From positions 1 through 34,576 of the forward strand of contig DXYE01000012.1 in assembly GCA_019415985.1 (NCBI GenBank): a DNA stretch of 34,576 bases, in the 5' to 3' direction. This document shows, in pieces, positions 6,494-14,041 of this stretch. The notes beneath the pieces were generated by a model. The model did no database searches. It saw only the letters and a list, made by a program, of their open reading frames with translations, and was not told the origin of the DNA. Numbering within the stretch: the first letter of the stretch is position 1; each line of letters begins with the position of its first letter. Made by a program: the position numbers and the translations under genes. The DNA comes from Clostridiales bacterium (lineage in GTDB: Bacteria > Bacillota > Clostridia > Oscillospirales > CAG-272).

Positions 6494-7600
6494 ATGCTGC
6501 AGAAAGAAGGACAAATCCGCATTCCGTCCGGGTGTGCAATTTCCGGCGTGTTTTCCAAAGACGGGAAAAACATCCCCGGCGATCTGATCGTCCGCTCCAT
6601 GGCGCCGATGCACGACCGTTCCAATGGTCTCGGCGGCGGCTTTGCCGGTTACGGTATATATCCCCAATACAAGGACCTGTATGCGCTCCATGTCTTTTAC
6701 GACAATCCAGGCGCCAAGGAAGCCTGTGAAAAATTTATCGACAAAATGTTCGAGGTTGTCAACCTTTCCAAAATCCCGATACGAAAATCGCCGCGCATCC
6801 AGAATGAACCGCTCATCTGGCGTTATTTCGTCATGCCGCACCACAACAGACTGAAAGACAGTCAGCTCGACGAGGAGGAATACGTAGTGCGAGCCGTCAT
6901 CCGCATTAACACCGGCTTCGAAGGCGCATACGTCTTTTCAAGCGGCAAAAACATGGGCGTCTTCAAGGCCGTCGGTTTTCCGGAGGATGTGGGCAGCTTC
7001 TACCGTCTGGAGGAATACGCGGGCTACTGCTGGACCGCGCACGGAAGGTACCCGACCAACACGCCGGGCTGGTGGGGTGGCGCGCACCCCTTCGCCATGC
7101 TGGAGTATTCTATCGTACACAACGGCGAAATTTCCTCCTACGACGCCAACCGCCGATTTGTCGAGATGTTCGGCTATAAATGTACGCTTCTGACAGACAC
7201 CGAGGTCATAACCTATATGATCGATTATCTTCTCCGCAGGCAGAAGCTGACGTTGAAGGAGGCGGCGAACGTTATCGCCGCGCCGTTCTGGAGCACCATA
7301 AATGAAATGGAGGAAACGGAGCGGCAGCGTCTCACATACTTGCGAAATGCCTTCAGCAGCATGCTGATTACCGGGCCCTTCTCCATACTTTTGGGCTTTT
7401 CCGGAGGTATGATGGCGCTGAACGACCGCTTGAAGCTGCGTTCCATGGTCGTGGGGGAAAAGAATGATATGGTTTACATAGCCAGTGAAGAGTGTGCTAT
7501 TCGCGTAATGGAACCAAACGTCGAAAAGCTCTGGTCGCCCAAAGGCGGCGAGCCTGTTATAGTCTTGCGGAACGGAGGGGATGAGCATGGCAGTCATTAA
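6494..7600 (+). CDS. Glutamate synthase, glutamine amidotransferase subunit (GltB N-terminal type)
   Basis: Releases ammonia from glutamine for glutamate synthase, which here is split over several genes as in archaea and many Clostridia. From the ATG at 6494 (AAAGGAA 10-15 nt upstream) the product is 368 residues. It has PSGCAISGVFS near the N terminus, where Cys14 is the class II amidotransferase nucleophile. Later motifs are GRYPTNTPGWWGGAHPF and VHNGEISSYDANR, the usual active-site segments of the family. The nucleophile is not next to the initiator Met, so a 13-residue leader would have to be cut off, or the start is misassigned. The 3' end overlaps the next gene by 14 nt, which suggests translational coupling. 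Confidence 0.92.
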   Translation: MLQKEGQIRIPSGCAISGVFSKDGKNIPGDLIVRSMAPMHDRSNGLGGGFAGYGIYPQYKDLYALHVFYDNPGAKEACEKFIDKMFEVVNLSKIPIRKSPRIQNEPLIWRYFVMPHHNRLKDSQLDEEEYVVRAVIRINTGFEGAYVFSSGKNMGVFKAVGFPEDVGSFYRLEEYAGYCWTAHGRYPTNTPGWWGGAHPFAMLEYSIVHNGEISSYDANRRFVEMFGYKCTLLTDTEVITYMIDYLLRRQKLTLKEAANVIAAPFWSTINEMEETERQRLTYLRNAFSSMLITGPFSILLGFSGGMMALNDRLKLRSMVVGEKNDMVYIASEECAIRVMEPNVEKLWSPKGGEPVIVLRNGGDEHGSH

Positions 7601-9092
7601 CATTTACCCGGAATACGAGGTAGTCCGCAACGACGCCCGTTGCATCGCCTGCCGCGTCTGCGAACGTCAGTGCGCAAACGAAGTTCATACATATGACGCC
7701 GAGAGAAACCTGATGCTGAGCGACGAAAGCAAATGCGTCAACTGTCATCGCTGCGTTTCCCTATGTCCGACACGCGCGCTTAAAATTGTCAAGACGGACC
7801 ACACCTTTAAGGAAAACGCCAACTGGAGCGGACGTGCCATCCGCGAAATCTACCGACAGGCCGGGAGCGGCGGCGTGCTATTATCCTCCATGGGCAACCC
7901 GGAGCCGCTCCCGATTTACTGGGACCGGATTCTGATCAACGCCTCGCAGGTGACCAATCCGCCTATAGACCCGCTCAGAGAACCTATGGAAACGCGCGTG
8001 TTTTTGGGTAAAAAGCCGGCGAAAATCGAAAGAAATCCGGACGGCTCGCTGAAAAACAATTTGTCTCCGCAGCTCGAGCTTTCCATGCCTATTATGTTTT
8101 CCGCCATGTCCTACGGGTCCATAAGCTACAATGCGCATGCCAGCCTCGCACGCGCCGCTCAGGCGCTCGGCGTTTATTACAATACTGGCGAAGGTGGCCT
8201 CCATGAGGATTTTTATCAGTACGGAGCAAATACCATTGTTCAGGTCGCGTCCGGAAGATTCGGTGTCCACAGGGAATATCTGGAGGCCGGCGCCGCCATC
8301 GAAATCAAAATGGGACAGGGCGCAAAGCCCGGTATCGGCGGACATCTTCCAGGTACGAAGATCGTTGGGGATATCTCGCAGACGCGTATGATACCGGAAG
8401 GCTCCGACGCGATTTCTCCGGCTCCCCACCACGATATCTATTCCATTGAAGACCTGCGGCAGCTTGTTTTCTCCTTAAAAGAGGCAACCGCGTACAAAAA
8501 GCCGGTTATTGTCAAGGTTGCCGCCGTGCATAACATCGCCGCGATCGCCAGCGGTATTGCGCGCAGCGGTGCGGATATCCTCGCGATCGACGGCTTTCGC
8601 GGGGGAACCGGCGCGGCGCCTACGCGGATCCGCGACAATGTCGGTATCCCGATTGAACTGGCGCTGGCGAGCGTTGACCAGCGGCTGCGTGAGGAAGGCA
8701 TCCGAAGCAATGTCTCTCTGGTCGTCGGCGGTAGCATCCGCAACAGCGCTGATGTGGTCAAGGCCGTTGCGCTCGGAGCCGACGCCGTATACATTGCCAC
8801 CGGCGCGCTGCTTGCACTCGGCTGTCATCTGTGCAGATCCTGCCAGACCGGAAAATGCAATTGGGGCATTGCAACGCAGCGGCCGGAGCTCGTCCGCCGC
8901 CTGAATCCCGATCTCGGTTCCCAGAGGCTGATCCATCTGCTGACGGCATGGAATCACGAAATAAAAGAGCTTATGGGCGGTATGGGCATCAATTCCATCG
9001 AGGCGCTCCGGGGCAACCGTCTTATGCTGCGCGGCGTTGGACTCAACGAAAAGGAGCTTTCAATTCTCGGCATCAAGCACGCCGGTGAATGA
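7587..9092 (+). CDS. Glutamate synthase, Fe-S/FMN synthase subunit (GltB central domain with ferredoxin domain)
   Basis: Reductively transfers ammonia to 2-oxoglutarate to form glutamate. The 501-residue protein starts with two [4Fe-4S] motifs (Cys19/22/25/29 and Cys50/53/56/60-Pro). The FMN-binding TIM barrel follows: FSAMSYGSISYNAH, TGEGG, QVASGRFGV, IKMGQGAKPGIGG, DGFRGGTGAAP, and GSIRNSADV. A late CHLCRSCQTGKC cluster matches the [3Fe-4S] site of glutamate synthase. I place the start at the ATG at 7587, because GGAGGGG ends 6 nt before it and directly abuts the ATG at 7581. The GXGXG domain that ends fused GltB is encoded separately at 11138. Confidence 0.94.
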   Translation: MAVINIYPEYEVVRNDARCIACRVCERQCANEVHTYDAERNLMLSDESKCVNCHRCVSLCPTRALKIVKTDHTFKENANWSGRAIREIYRQAGSGGVLLSSMGNPEPLPIYWDRILINASQVTNPPIDPLREPMETRVFLGKKPAKIERNPDGSLKNNLSPQLELSMPIMFSAMSYGSISYNAHASLARAAQALGVYYNTGEGGLHEDFYQYGANTIVQVASGRFGVHREYLEAGAAIEIKMGQGAKPGIGGHLPGTKIVGDISQTRMIPEGSDAISPAPHHDIYSIEDLRQLVFSLKEATAYKKPVIVKVAAVHNIAAIASGIARSGADILAIDGFRGGTGAAPTRIRDNVGIPIELALASVDQRLREEGIRSNVSLVVGGSIRNSADVVKAVALGADAVYIATGALLALGCHLCRSCQTGKCNWGIATQRPELVRRLNPDLGSQRLIHLLTAWNHEIKELMGGMGINSIEALRGNRLMLRGVGLNEKELSILGIKHAGE

Positions 9093-9344
9093 CAGAATGC
9101 TTATTTTCCATAGTGAGATTTTTGAAGTTTCCGGAACCGGCTTACAGGCCTTTCGCCGATTGATCATCTGTGAACTTCGAAAAGCGCAGGCGAAAGGGCG
9201 GCATATGGTAAAAACGGAATCGTACCTGAGGCGCTCGGCCGCTGCCAATAAACTGCGGGCGCCGACCCGTCACGCTGCACACCAAAACAACCGGATCGAA
9301 CGTCAAAGCCTCGGGGCAGACGTTATGAAAGGAAGGATACCACA
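9093..9344 (+). other. Intra-operon gap without a convincing gene
   Basis: A 252-nt gap lies inside an otherwise tight operon. An open frame from an ATG at 9097 to 9348 (MLIFHSEIFEVSGTG...) has no Shine-Dalgarno and no recognisable domain, and it overlaps the next start by 4 nt. It may be untranslated spacer or a small unrecognised protein. Confidence 0.35.
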
Positions 9345-9785
9345 TTGAAGCGGATATATGTCAACGAGACTTGGTGCCTGGGCTGCCACCTATGCGAATA
9401 TTACTGTGCGTTTGCCGCGACCGGCGAGAAAAACATGGCCCTTGCCCTTAAAAATCTGACAATTCGGCCGCGTATACGTATTGAAGGAACCGCCGCGCTT
9501 TCCTACGCGGTCTCCTGCCGTCACTGCGACGACGCGATCTGCGTAAAAAGCTGTATTACTGGTGCTCTCCAGAAAGAAGATGGCGTCGTACGCATCGATC
9601 AAAAACGCTGTGTCGGCTGCTATACCTGTGTTTTGACCTGTCCCTATGGCGCCGTCGTTCCTTCGGAGGGCGGTGCGGTCAACAAATGCGAGCTGTGTGT
9701 CTCTACTGTGCAGGGAACGCCAGCCTGTGTGCAAAACTGCCCGAACAACGCCATCGTGTTTGAGGAAAGGGGGGAGGACGCGTGA
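9345..9785 (+). CDS. Four-cluster ferredoxin-like electron-transfer protein
   Basis: A 146-residue protein starting with TTG, chosen because GAAAGGAAGG lies 7 nt upstream. Four cysteine groups suit a polyferredoxin of the HycB/DmsB type: CLGCHLCEYYC (11-21), CRHCDDAICVKSC, CVGCYTCVLTCPYGA, and CELC...CVQNCP. It probably carries electrons between the flavoprotein encoded next and the synthase subunit, taking part of the role of GltD. Its position within the split glutamate synthase operon supports that. The exact donor cannot be read from the sequence. Its stop overlaps the following GTG start (GTGA). Confidence 0.88.
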   Translation: MKRIYVNETWCLGCHLCEYYCAFAATGEKNMALALKNLTIRPRIRIEGTAALSYAVSCRHCDDAICVKSCITGALQKEDGVVRIDQKRCVGCYTCVLTCPYGAVVPSEGGAVNKCELCVSTVQGTPACVQNCPNNAIVFEERGEDA

Positions 9786-11041
9786 ATTATGTAATTATCG
9801 GTAACTCGGCTGCCGCCGTGGGCGCCGTCGAGGCGATACGACGCCTAGACAGCGAAGGCGACATCACAATTGTTTCAAACGAAGCGCACCACACGTATTC
9901 CCGGCCGCTGATCTCCTACCTGCTCGCCGGAAAGACCGACAGGCAGCGCATGCTTTACCGTCCTTCCGATTTTTATCAGACGCACCGCTGCCGCGCCTAT
10001 CTCGGTCGAATGGTCGTCAAAATCCAGCCGGAGCAAAAAAGCATCCTTATGGATGACGGCACGGCGCTGTCCTACGACAAGCTACTCTACGCTGCCGGAT
10101 CGGTTCCGTTTATCCCGAAAATGGAGGGACTTGAATCTGTCGTTAAAAAATTTACCTTTCTGTCGCTTGACGACGCGCTTGCCCTGGAGGGAGCGCTGAC
10201 GCCGGACGCGCGCGTTCTGATTCTCGGCGCCGGACTAATCGGACTGAAATGTGCGGAGGGCATACATGGCCGGGTATCACAGATCACCGTAGTCGATCTC
10301 AGTCCCCGCGTACTGTCCAGCATTCTGGACAGCGATGCCTCTGAAATCGTAGAAAAGCACTTGACAAATCAGGGAATCTCTTTTAAACTGGGACAAAGTA
10401 TAAAAAGTCTGACGCAAAACAAAGCCGTGACAAGCTGTGAAGAGGAGATACCGTTTGACATCCTCGTCCTGGCAGCAGGCGTCCGTCCAAATACAAAACT
10501 GCTGGCGGATGCAGGGGCGTCCGCTGAGCGCGGGATTCTCACCGATGATCACATGCAGACCAGTCTGCCGGATATTTACGCCGCAGGCGACTGCTGTGAA
10601 AGCTTCGACGTCTCCTCCGAACAGAGCCGTGTTCTTGCCCTGCTTCCCAACGCTTATATGCAGGGCGAATGCGCGGGTACATGTATGGCGGGCGGCGACA
10701 TATGTTTTGGCAACGCCATACCCATGAATGCCATCGGCTTCTTCGGACTGCATATTCTAACGGCTGGAACCTATACAGGGAACATTTATGAATACCGAGG
10801 CAAGGATGGGCAATACAAAAAGCTGTTTTATGAAAAAAACCGTTTAAAGGGTTACCTTATGCTCGGAAATGTGGAAAAAGCAGGTATCTATACAGCGCTT
10901 ATACGGGAGCAAACGCCGCTCGATACACTGGATTTTGAGCTTATCTGCGAAACGCCCGCTCTGCTGGCGTTTTCCCGTAAATTCAGAGCGCATAGGCTGG
11001 GGGGTGCCACATATGAAAGCGAAGCGCCTGCAGAGGCTTGA
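9782..11041 (+). CDS. FAD/NAD(P)-dependent oxidoreductase of the glutamate synthase operon
   Basis: A 419-residue pyridine-nucleotide-disulfide-type flavoprotein. The N-terminal FAD motif is VIIGNSAAAVGAVEAIR, the second dinucleotide motif is VLILGAGLIGLKCAEGI (about residues 141-157), and TSLPDIYAAGDCCE is the second FAD-binding motif. It resembles NADH-rubredoxin reductases and nitrite-reductase flavoproteins more than GltD, which has its own Fe-S domain. It likely oxidises NAD(P)H and reduces the ferredoxin encoded just upstream. GTG start, 4-nt overlap with the ferredoxin gene. No redox-active CxxxxC disulfide is evident. Confidence 0.9.
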   Translation: MNYVIIGNSAAAVGAVEAIRRLDSEGDITIVSNEAHHTYSRPLISYLLAGKTDRQRMLYRPSDFYQTHRCRAYLGRMVVKIQPEQKSILMDDGTALSYDKLLYAAGSVPFIPKMEGLESVVKKFTFLSLDDALALEGALTPDARVLILGAGLIGLKCAEGIHGRVSQITVVDLSPRVLSSILDSDASEIVEKHLTNQGISFKLGQSIKSLTQNKAVTSCEEEIPFDILVLAAGVRPNTKLLADAGASAERGILTDDHMQTSLPDIYAAGDCCESFDVSSEQSRVLALLPNAYMQGECAGTCMAGGDICFGNAIPMNAIGFFGLHILTAGTYTGNIYEYRGKDGQYKKLFYEKNRLKGYLMLGNVEKAGIYTALIREQTPLDTLDFELICETPALLAFSRKFRAHRLGGATYESEAPAEA

Positions 11042-11137
11042 ACACAGGGAGATGCATCGCTATCCCTTTTCACATAAGATCGGAAAGCCTGACGGCTTAC
11101 CATTCGGGGCATTCGCAGAAAGGAAAGGATTTTCAGC

Positions 11138-11854
11138 ATGACAATCGACGCTGCAAACATGCATTTTCAAACGCTCAACGAGCAGATACGAGAGGCCCGC
11201 GAGGACGTTACAGTCGATAACTGCTGCGGTCAGAGGTTTATCGCCAGCGGCCTGAAGGGAAAAACCATCACCATAAACGGCACACCCGGCAACGCGCTCG
11301 GCGCATATCTGGATGGTGCGAGCATCGTCGTACACGGCAATGCACAGGATGCGACGGGAGATACGATGAACAGCGGAGAAATCGTTATCCACGGCAATAC
11401 CGGAGACGCCGCGGGTTATGCGATGCGCGGCGGCGCTATTTACGTACGCGGAAACGCGGGGTACCGCGCAGGTATACACATGAAAGCGTATAAGGATAAA
11501 CTCCCCGTTATGGTGATCGGGGGCCGGTGCGGCAGCTTTCTCGGGGAATACCAGGCCGGCGGTATTATTATAGTACTCGGAAGGGGCACAGAGGGAGATG
11601 TGATCAGCAACTTCTGCGGCACCGGTATGCACGGCGGCAAGATCTTCCTGCGCTGCAGCAGCATCGGCGTACGCCTGCCGAAACAGGTGGAGTCACGACC
11701 GGCAGAGGCAGCGGATCTCGATGAAATACGTCCCTTTCTCCGCAGGTACTGCGAACTGTTCACAGTCGAAGAGGATTCTCTTTTCGAAAAGCCCTTTTAT
11801 CTGCTGACGCCGAACACGAAGAATCCGTATAAACAGCTCTACGTTCAGAATTAA
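11138..11854 (+). CDS. Glutamate synthase GXGXG-domain subunit (GltB C-terminal type)
   Basis: A 238-residue protein built on the right-handed beta-helix GXGXG fold that ends conventional GltB. Repeats are visible: GNALGAYLDGASIVVHGNAQDATGD, then GEIVIHGNTGDAAGYAMRGG, then AIYVRGNAGYRAGIH, and later GGRCGSFLGEYQAGG. In fused enzymes this domain is structural and helps form the ammonia channel. Here it is a separate chain expected to assemble with the products at 6494 and 7587. The ATG is preceded by AGGAAAGGA. A related fold occurs in FwdC, but the operon favours glutamate synthase. Confidence 0.9.
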   Translation: MTIDAANMHFQTLNEQIREAREDVTVDNCCGQRFIASGLKGKTITINGTPGNALGAYLDGASIVVHGNAQDATGDTMNSGEIVIHGNTGDAAGYAMRGGAIYVRGNAGYRAGIHMKAYKDKLPVMVIGGRCGSFLGEYQAGGIIIVLGRGTEGDVISNFCGTGMHGGKIFLRCSSIGVRLPKQVESRPAEAADLDEIRPFLRRYCELFTVEEDSLFEKPFYLLTPNTKNPYKQLYVQN

Positions 11855-11878
11855 TTGCATTAAAAGGAGGAACGCAAT

Positions 11879-13096
11879 ATGTATACCGAGCAGGAAGTCC
11901 TTGAATATGTCCGTCAGGAGGACGTCAAATTCATACGCCTGGCATTCTGCGACGTATTCGGCGCGCAGAAAAATATTTCCATTATGCCGGGTGAACTCCT
12001 CCGCGCCTTTGAAACCGGTATTTCGTTCGATGCGTCGGCTGTCCGTGGCTTCGGCTCTGAGGAAAAGTCCGATCTGTTTCTGGTCCCCGATCCTTCCACG
12101 CTCTCTCTCCTTCCCTGGCGTCCCTCCCAGGGCCGTGTCGTGCGCCTGTTTTGCAGCGTTCGCCGCCCGGACGGCACGCCTCTTGAGGCTGACTGCCGTC
12201 AGCTTCTCAAGGACACGGTAAGAGAGGCGAGAGAGGCGGGCTTTACCTGTAGAATCGGCGCGGAATTTGAATTCTATCTGCTTAAGACTGATGAAAACGG
12301 ACGTCCTACGAGAATTCCTTTCGATCATGCGGGTTATATGGACGTTGCTCCGGAGGATGCCGGCGAAAATATGCGCCGGGAAATCTGCCTGACGCTCGAG
12401 GAAATGGGCATTCTTCCGGAAAGCTCCCACCACGAGGAGGGGCCGGGGCAGAACGAGATTGATTTCAAGCACAGCGACCCGCTGACGGCAGCTGACAATG
12501 CTGTCACCTTTAAATCGGTAGTGCAGAACACAGCGGCGCGGAACGGTCTTTACGCCTCTTTTGCCCCCAAGCCCCTTGACGGGCAAAGCGGCAGTGGTCT
12601 GCACATCAATCTGTCTCTGCAGAGTACGGACAGCGCGGATTATTCCAGCGCATTTATGGCCGGTATTCTAGGGCATATCGCAGATATCACAGCGTTTTTG
12701 AATCCTACGCGCCAGTCCTATCAGCGTCTCGGTTCCTGCAAGGCTCCGCGGTATATCACTTGGTCACCCGAAAATCGCTCTCCGCTGATCCGTATTCCCG
12801 CCGTGCGCGACAAGGCTTATACACGCATGGAGGTCCGTTCGCCGGATCCGGAAGCCAATCCATACCTCGCATATGCCCTGCTCATCCGAGCGGGAATGGA
12901 CGGCATACGCTGCGGCATGAAACCGCCTCCGCCTGTCGATTTCAATCTTTATGAGGCTCCGGTCTCCGCCCTCCAGACACTGCCCAAGCTGCCCGGAAGC
13001 CTGGAAGATGCCGTTTATAAAATGACAGGCAGCGAATTTGTCCGTCAGAATCTGCCCCGTTGCATTATGGAGGCGTACAGGCGCCTGACTCTATAA
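11879..13096 (+). CDS. glnA: Glutamine synthetase type I (short form)
   Basis: ATP-dependent synthesis of glutamine. At 405 residues it is shorter than typical GSI (about 440-470) but keeps the active-site signatures: GAEFEFYL near 131, HHEEGPGQNEIDF near 184 (metal-binding glutamates), GSGLHINLS near 240 (metal-binding His), ENRSPLIRIPA near 298, and RMEVRSPDPEANPYL near 319. I do not see the adenylylation-site region of proteobacterial enzymes. AAAGGAGG lies 8 nt before the ATG. It sits between the glutamate synthase subunits and the ANTAR gene. It is a second glutamine synthetase beside GSIII (glnN). Its role could be catalytic, as a nitrogen sensor, or both. Confidence 0.92.
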   Translation: MYTEQEVLEYVRQEDVKFIRLAFCDVFGAQKNISIMPGELLRAFETGISFDASAVRGFGSEEKSDLFLVPDPSTLSLLPWRPSQGRVVRLFCSVRRPDGTPLEADCRQLLKDTVREAREAGFTCRIGAEFEFYLLKTDENGRPTRIPFDHAGYMDVAPEDAGENMRREICLTLEEMGILPESSHHEEGPGQNEIDFKHSDPLTAADNAVTFKSVVQNTAARNGLYASFAPKPLDGQSGSGLHINLSLQSTDSADYSSAFMAGILGHIADITAFLNPTRQSYQRLGSCKAPRYITWSPENRSPLIRIPAVRDKAYTRMEVRSPDPEANPYLAYALLIRAGMDGIRCGMKPPPPVDFNLYEAPVSALQTLPKLPGSLEDAVYKMTGSEFVRQNLPRCIMEAYRRLTL

Positions 13097-13115
13097 ACGA
13101 AAGGCGTGAAAAACG

Positions 13116-13703
13116 ATGCTGACCGAACGAGCACCGCAAAGTGTACTGGTGGTATCCGGAACGGCAAAGGGAATCCAGTTCCTTTCCGACCTTCTGCCAG
13201 CCTCTTCTTATGCACCGGTGACAACCGTGTCCAATGCCGGAGAAGCCCGGCGCATGCTCAGCGCCGTTCCGTATGATCTCGTGATCATAAACTCGCCGCT
13301 TGCGGATGAGCCGGGATATGATCTCGCCATGTATTTAGCGGACGAAACGCTCTCCTGTGTGCTCCTGATCGTAAAAAGCGAGCTGTTCGATGAAATTTGC
13401 TTCCGCATGGAGCCGCACGGCGTACTCACCGTGGCCAAGCCCAATGCGCGGCAAGTATTTTATCAGGCGATAAAGCTGCTTTCAGCCATGCGCGCAAAGC
13501 TTCAAAAGCTGGAAAAGAAAACAGCGAATCTTCAGGCAAAAATGGATGAGATCCGCGTGGTAAACCGCGCTAAATGGGTTTTGATCGAATACCTGCATAT
13601 GAACGAGGCGCAGGCGCACAGATACATCGAAAAACAGGCAATGGATATGCGGCTGACGCGCCGTGAGGTTGCGGAAAGTCTGATTAAAACATATGAAAGC
13701 TGA
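13116..13703 (+). CDS. ANTAR-domain antiterminator with receiver-like domain
   Basis: An RNA-binding regulator of 195 residues. Residues 8-122 look like a response-regulator receiver, with VLVVSG at the start and the conserved lysine in VAKP (108). The phospho-acceptor position reads VIINSPL, with Asn59 instead of Asp, so phosphorylation control is unlikely. A coiled coil covers about 123-148. The ANTAR domain follows at 149-192 (NRAKWVLIEYLHMNEAQAHRYIEKQAMDMRLTRREVAESLI). ANTAR proteins bind paired hexaloop RNA hairpins and prevent terminator formation. The two hexaloop/terminator leaders at 4245-4288 and 6388-6451 are natural targets, the second being the leader of its own operon. It ends the nitrogen operon, 19 nt after glnA. 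Confidence 0.93.
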   Translation: MLTERAPQSVLVVSGTAKGIQFLSDLLPASSYAPVTTVSNAGEARRMLSAVPYDLVIINSPLADEPGYDLAMYLADETLSCVLLIVKSELFDEICFRMEPHGVLTVAKPNARQVFYQAIKLLSAMRAKLQKLEKKTANLQAKMDEIRVVNRAKWVLIEYLHMNEAQAHRYIEKQAMDMRLTRREVAESLIKTYES

Positions 13704-14041
13704 AGTTGCCCCCAAAATGGATACAGACTTTGTTACCGGCGAAAATCCGAAGCAAGTGCGATGTGAACGGCAGATGGATCTGCATTTCCACACGCAGGAT
13801 GTTCTACCGCGTAAAATCCTGTTCAGCCATGTAAAACGCCTTTTGCGATATATTTCATCCACCTGTTTTCTTTTATTAAACGGCCGTCATGGTACGTCGA
13901 ACAGCCGGCCCAATCTATGACAATAAAGTTATCAAGCGGCCCTTTTGATTTTTATATACGCCATTCAACCTTCGTTTCGCCGCCGATGCGGCACTCATTT
14001 TCCATAAAAAGGATGCTTTCGCCTTGGCGAAAGCTGCGGGC
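13704..14041 (+). other. Intergenic stretch between the ANTAR gene and pyrG
   Basis: No convincing gene. A 75-codon frame overlapping the ANTAR stop (from 13693) lacks support. I see no clean terminator. TTATCA (13930-13935), 17 nt, then TTATAT (13953-13958) is only a very weak promoter-like pair. The end of the stretch holds the pyrG ribosome site and hairpin. Confidence 0.35.
14006..14034 (+). promoter_or_regulatory. pyrG Shine-Dalgarno followed by a perfect hairpin
   Basis: AAAAAGGA (14006-14013) is followed after one base by GCTTTCGCC-TT-GGCGAAAGC (14015-14034), a perfect 9-bp stem (8 bp with a CTTG loop). Looping it out puts the Shine-Dalgarno 8 nt from the ATG at 14042. An in-frame TTG (14024-14026) lies at the tip of the stem, 10 nt from the same site. 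The hairpin therefore decides which start is used, and may regulate translation. Confidence 0.6.

Noticed and set aside
9097..9348. Small protein gene between the synthase and ferredoxin genes
   Set aside because: No Shine-Dalgarno before the ATG, no recognisable domain, and its end overlaps the well-supported TTG start at 9345. Kept only as an unexplained gap.
13693..13920. 75-codon frame overlapping the end of the ANTAR gene
   Set aside because: The overlap could suggest coupling, but there is no ribosome site and the sequence lacks any domain or regular composition.
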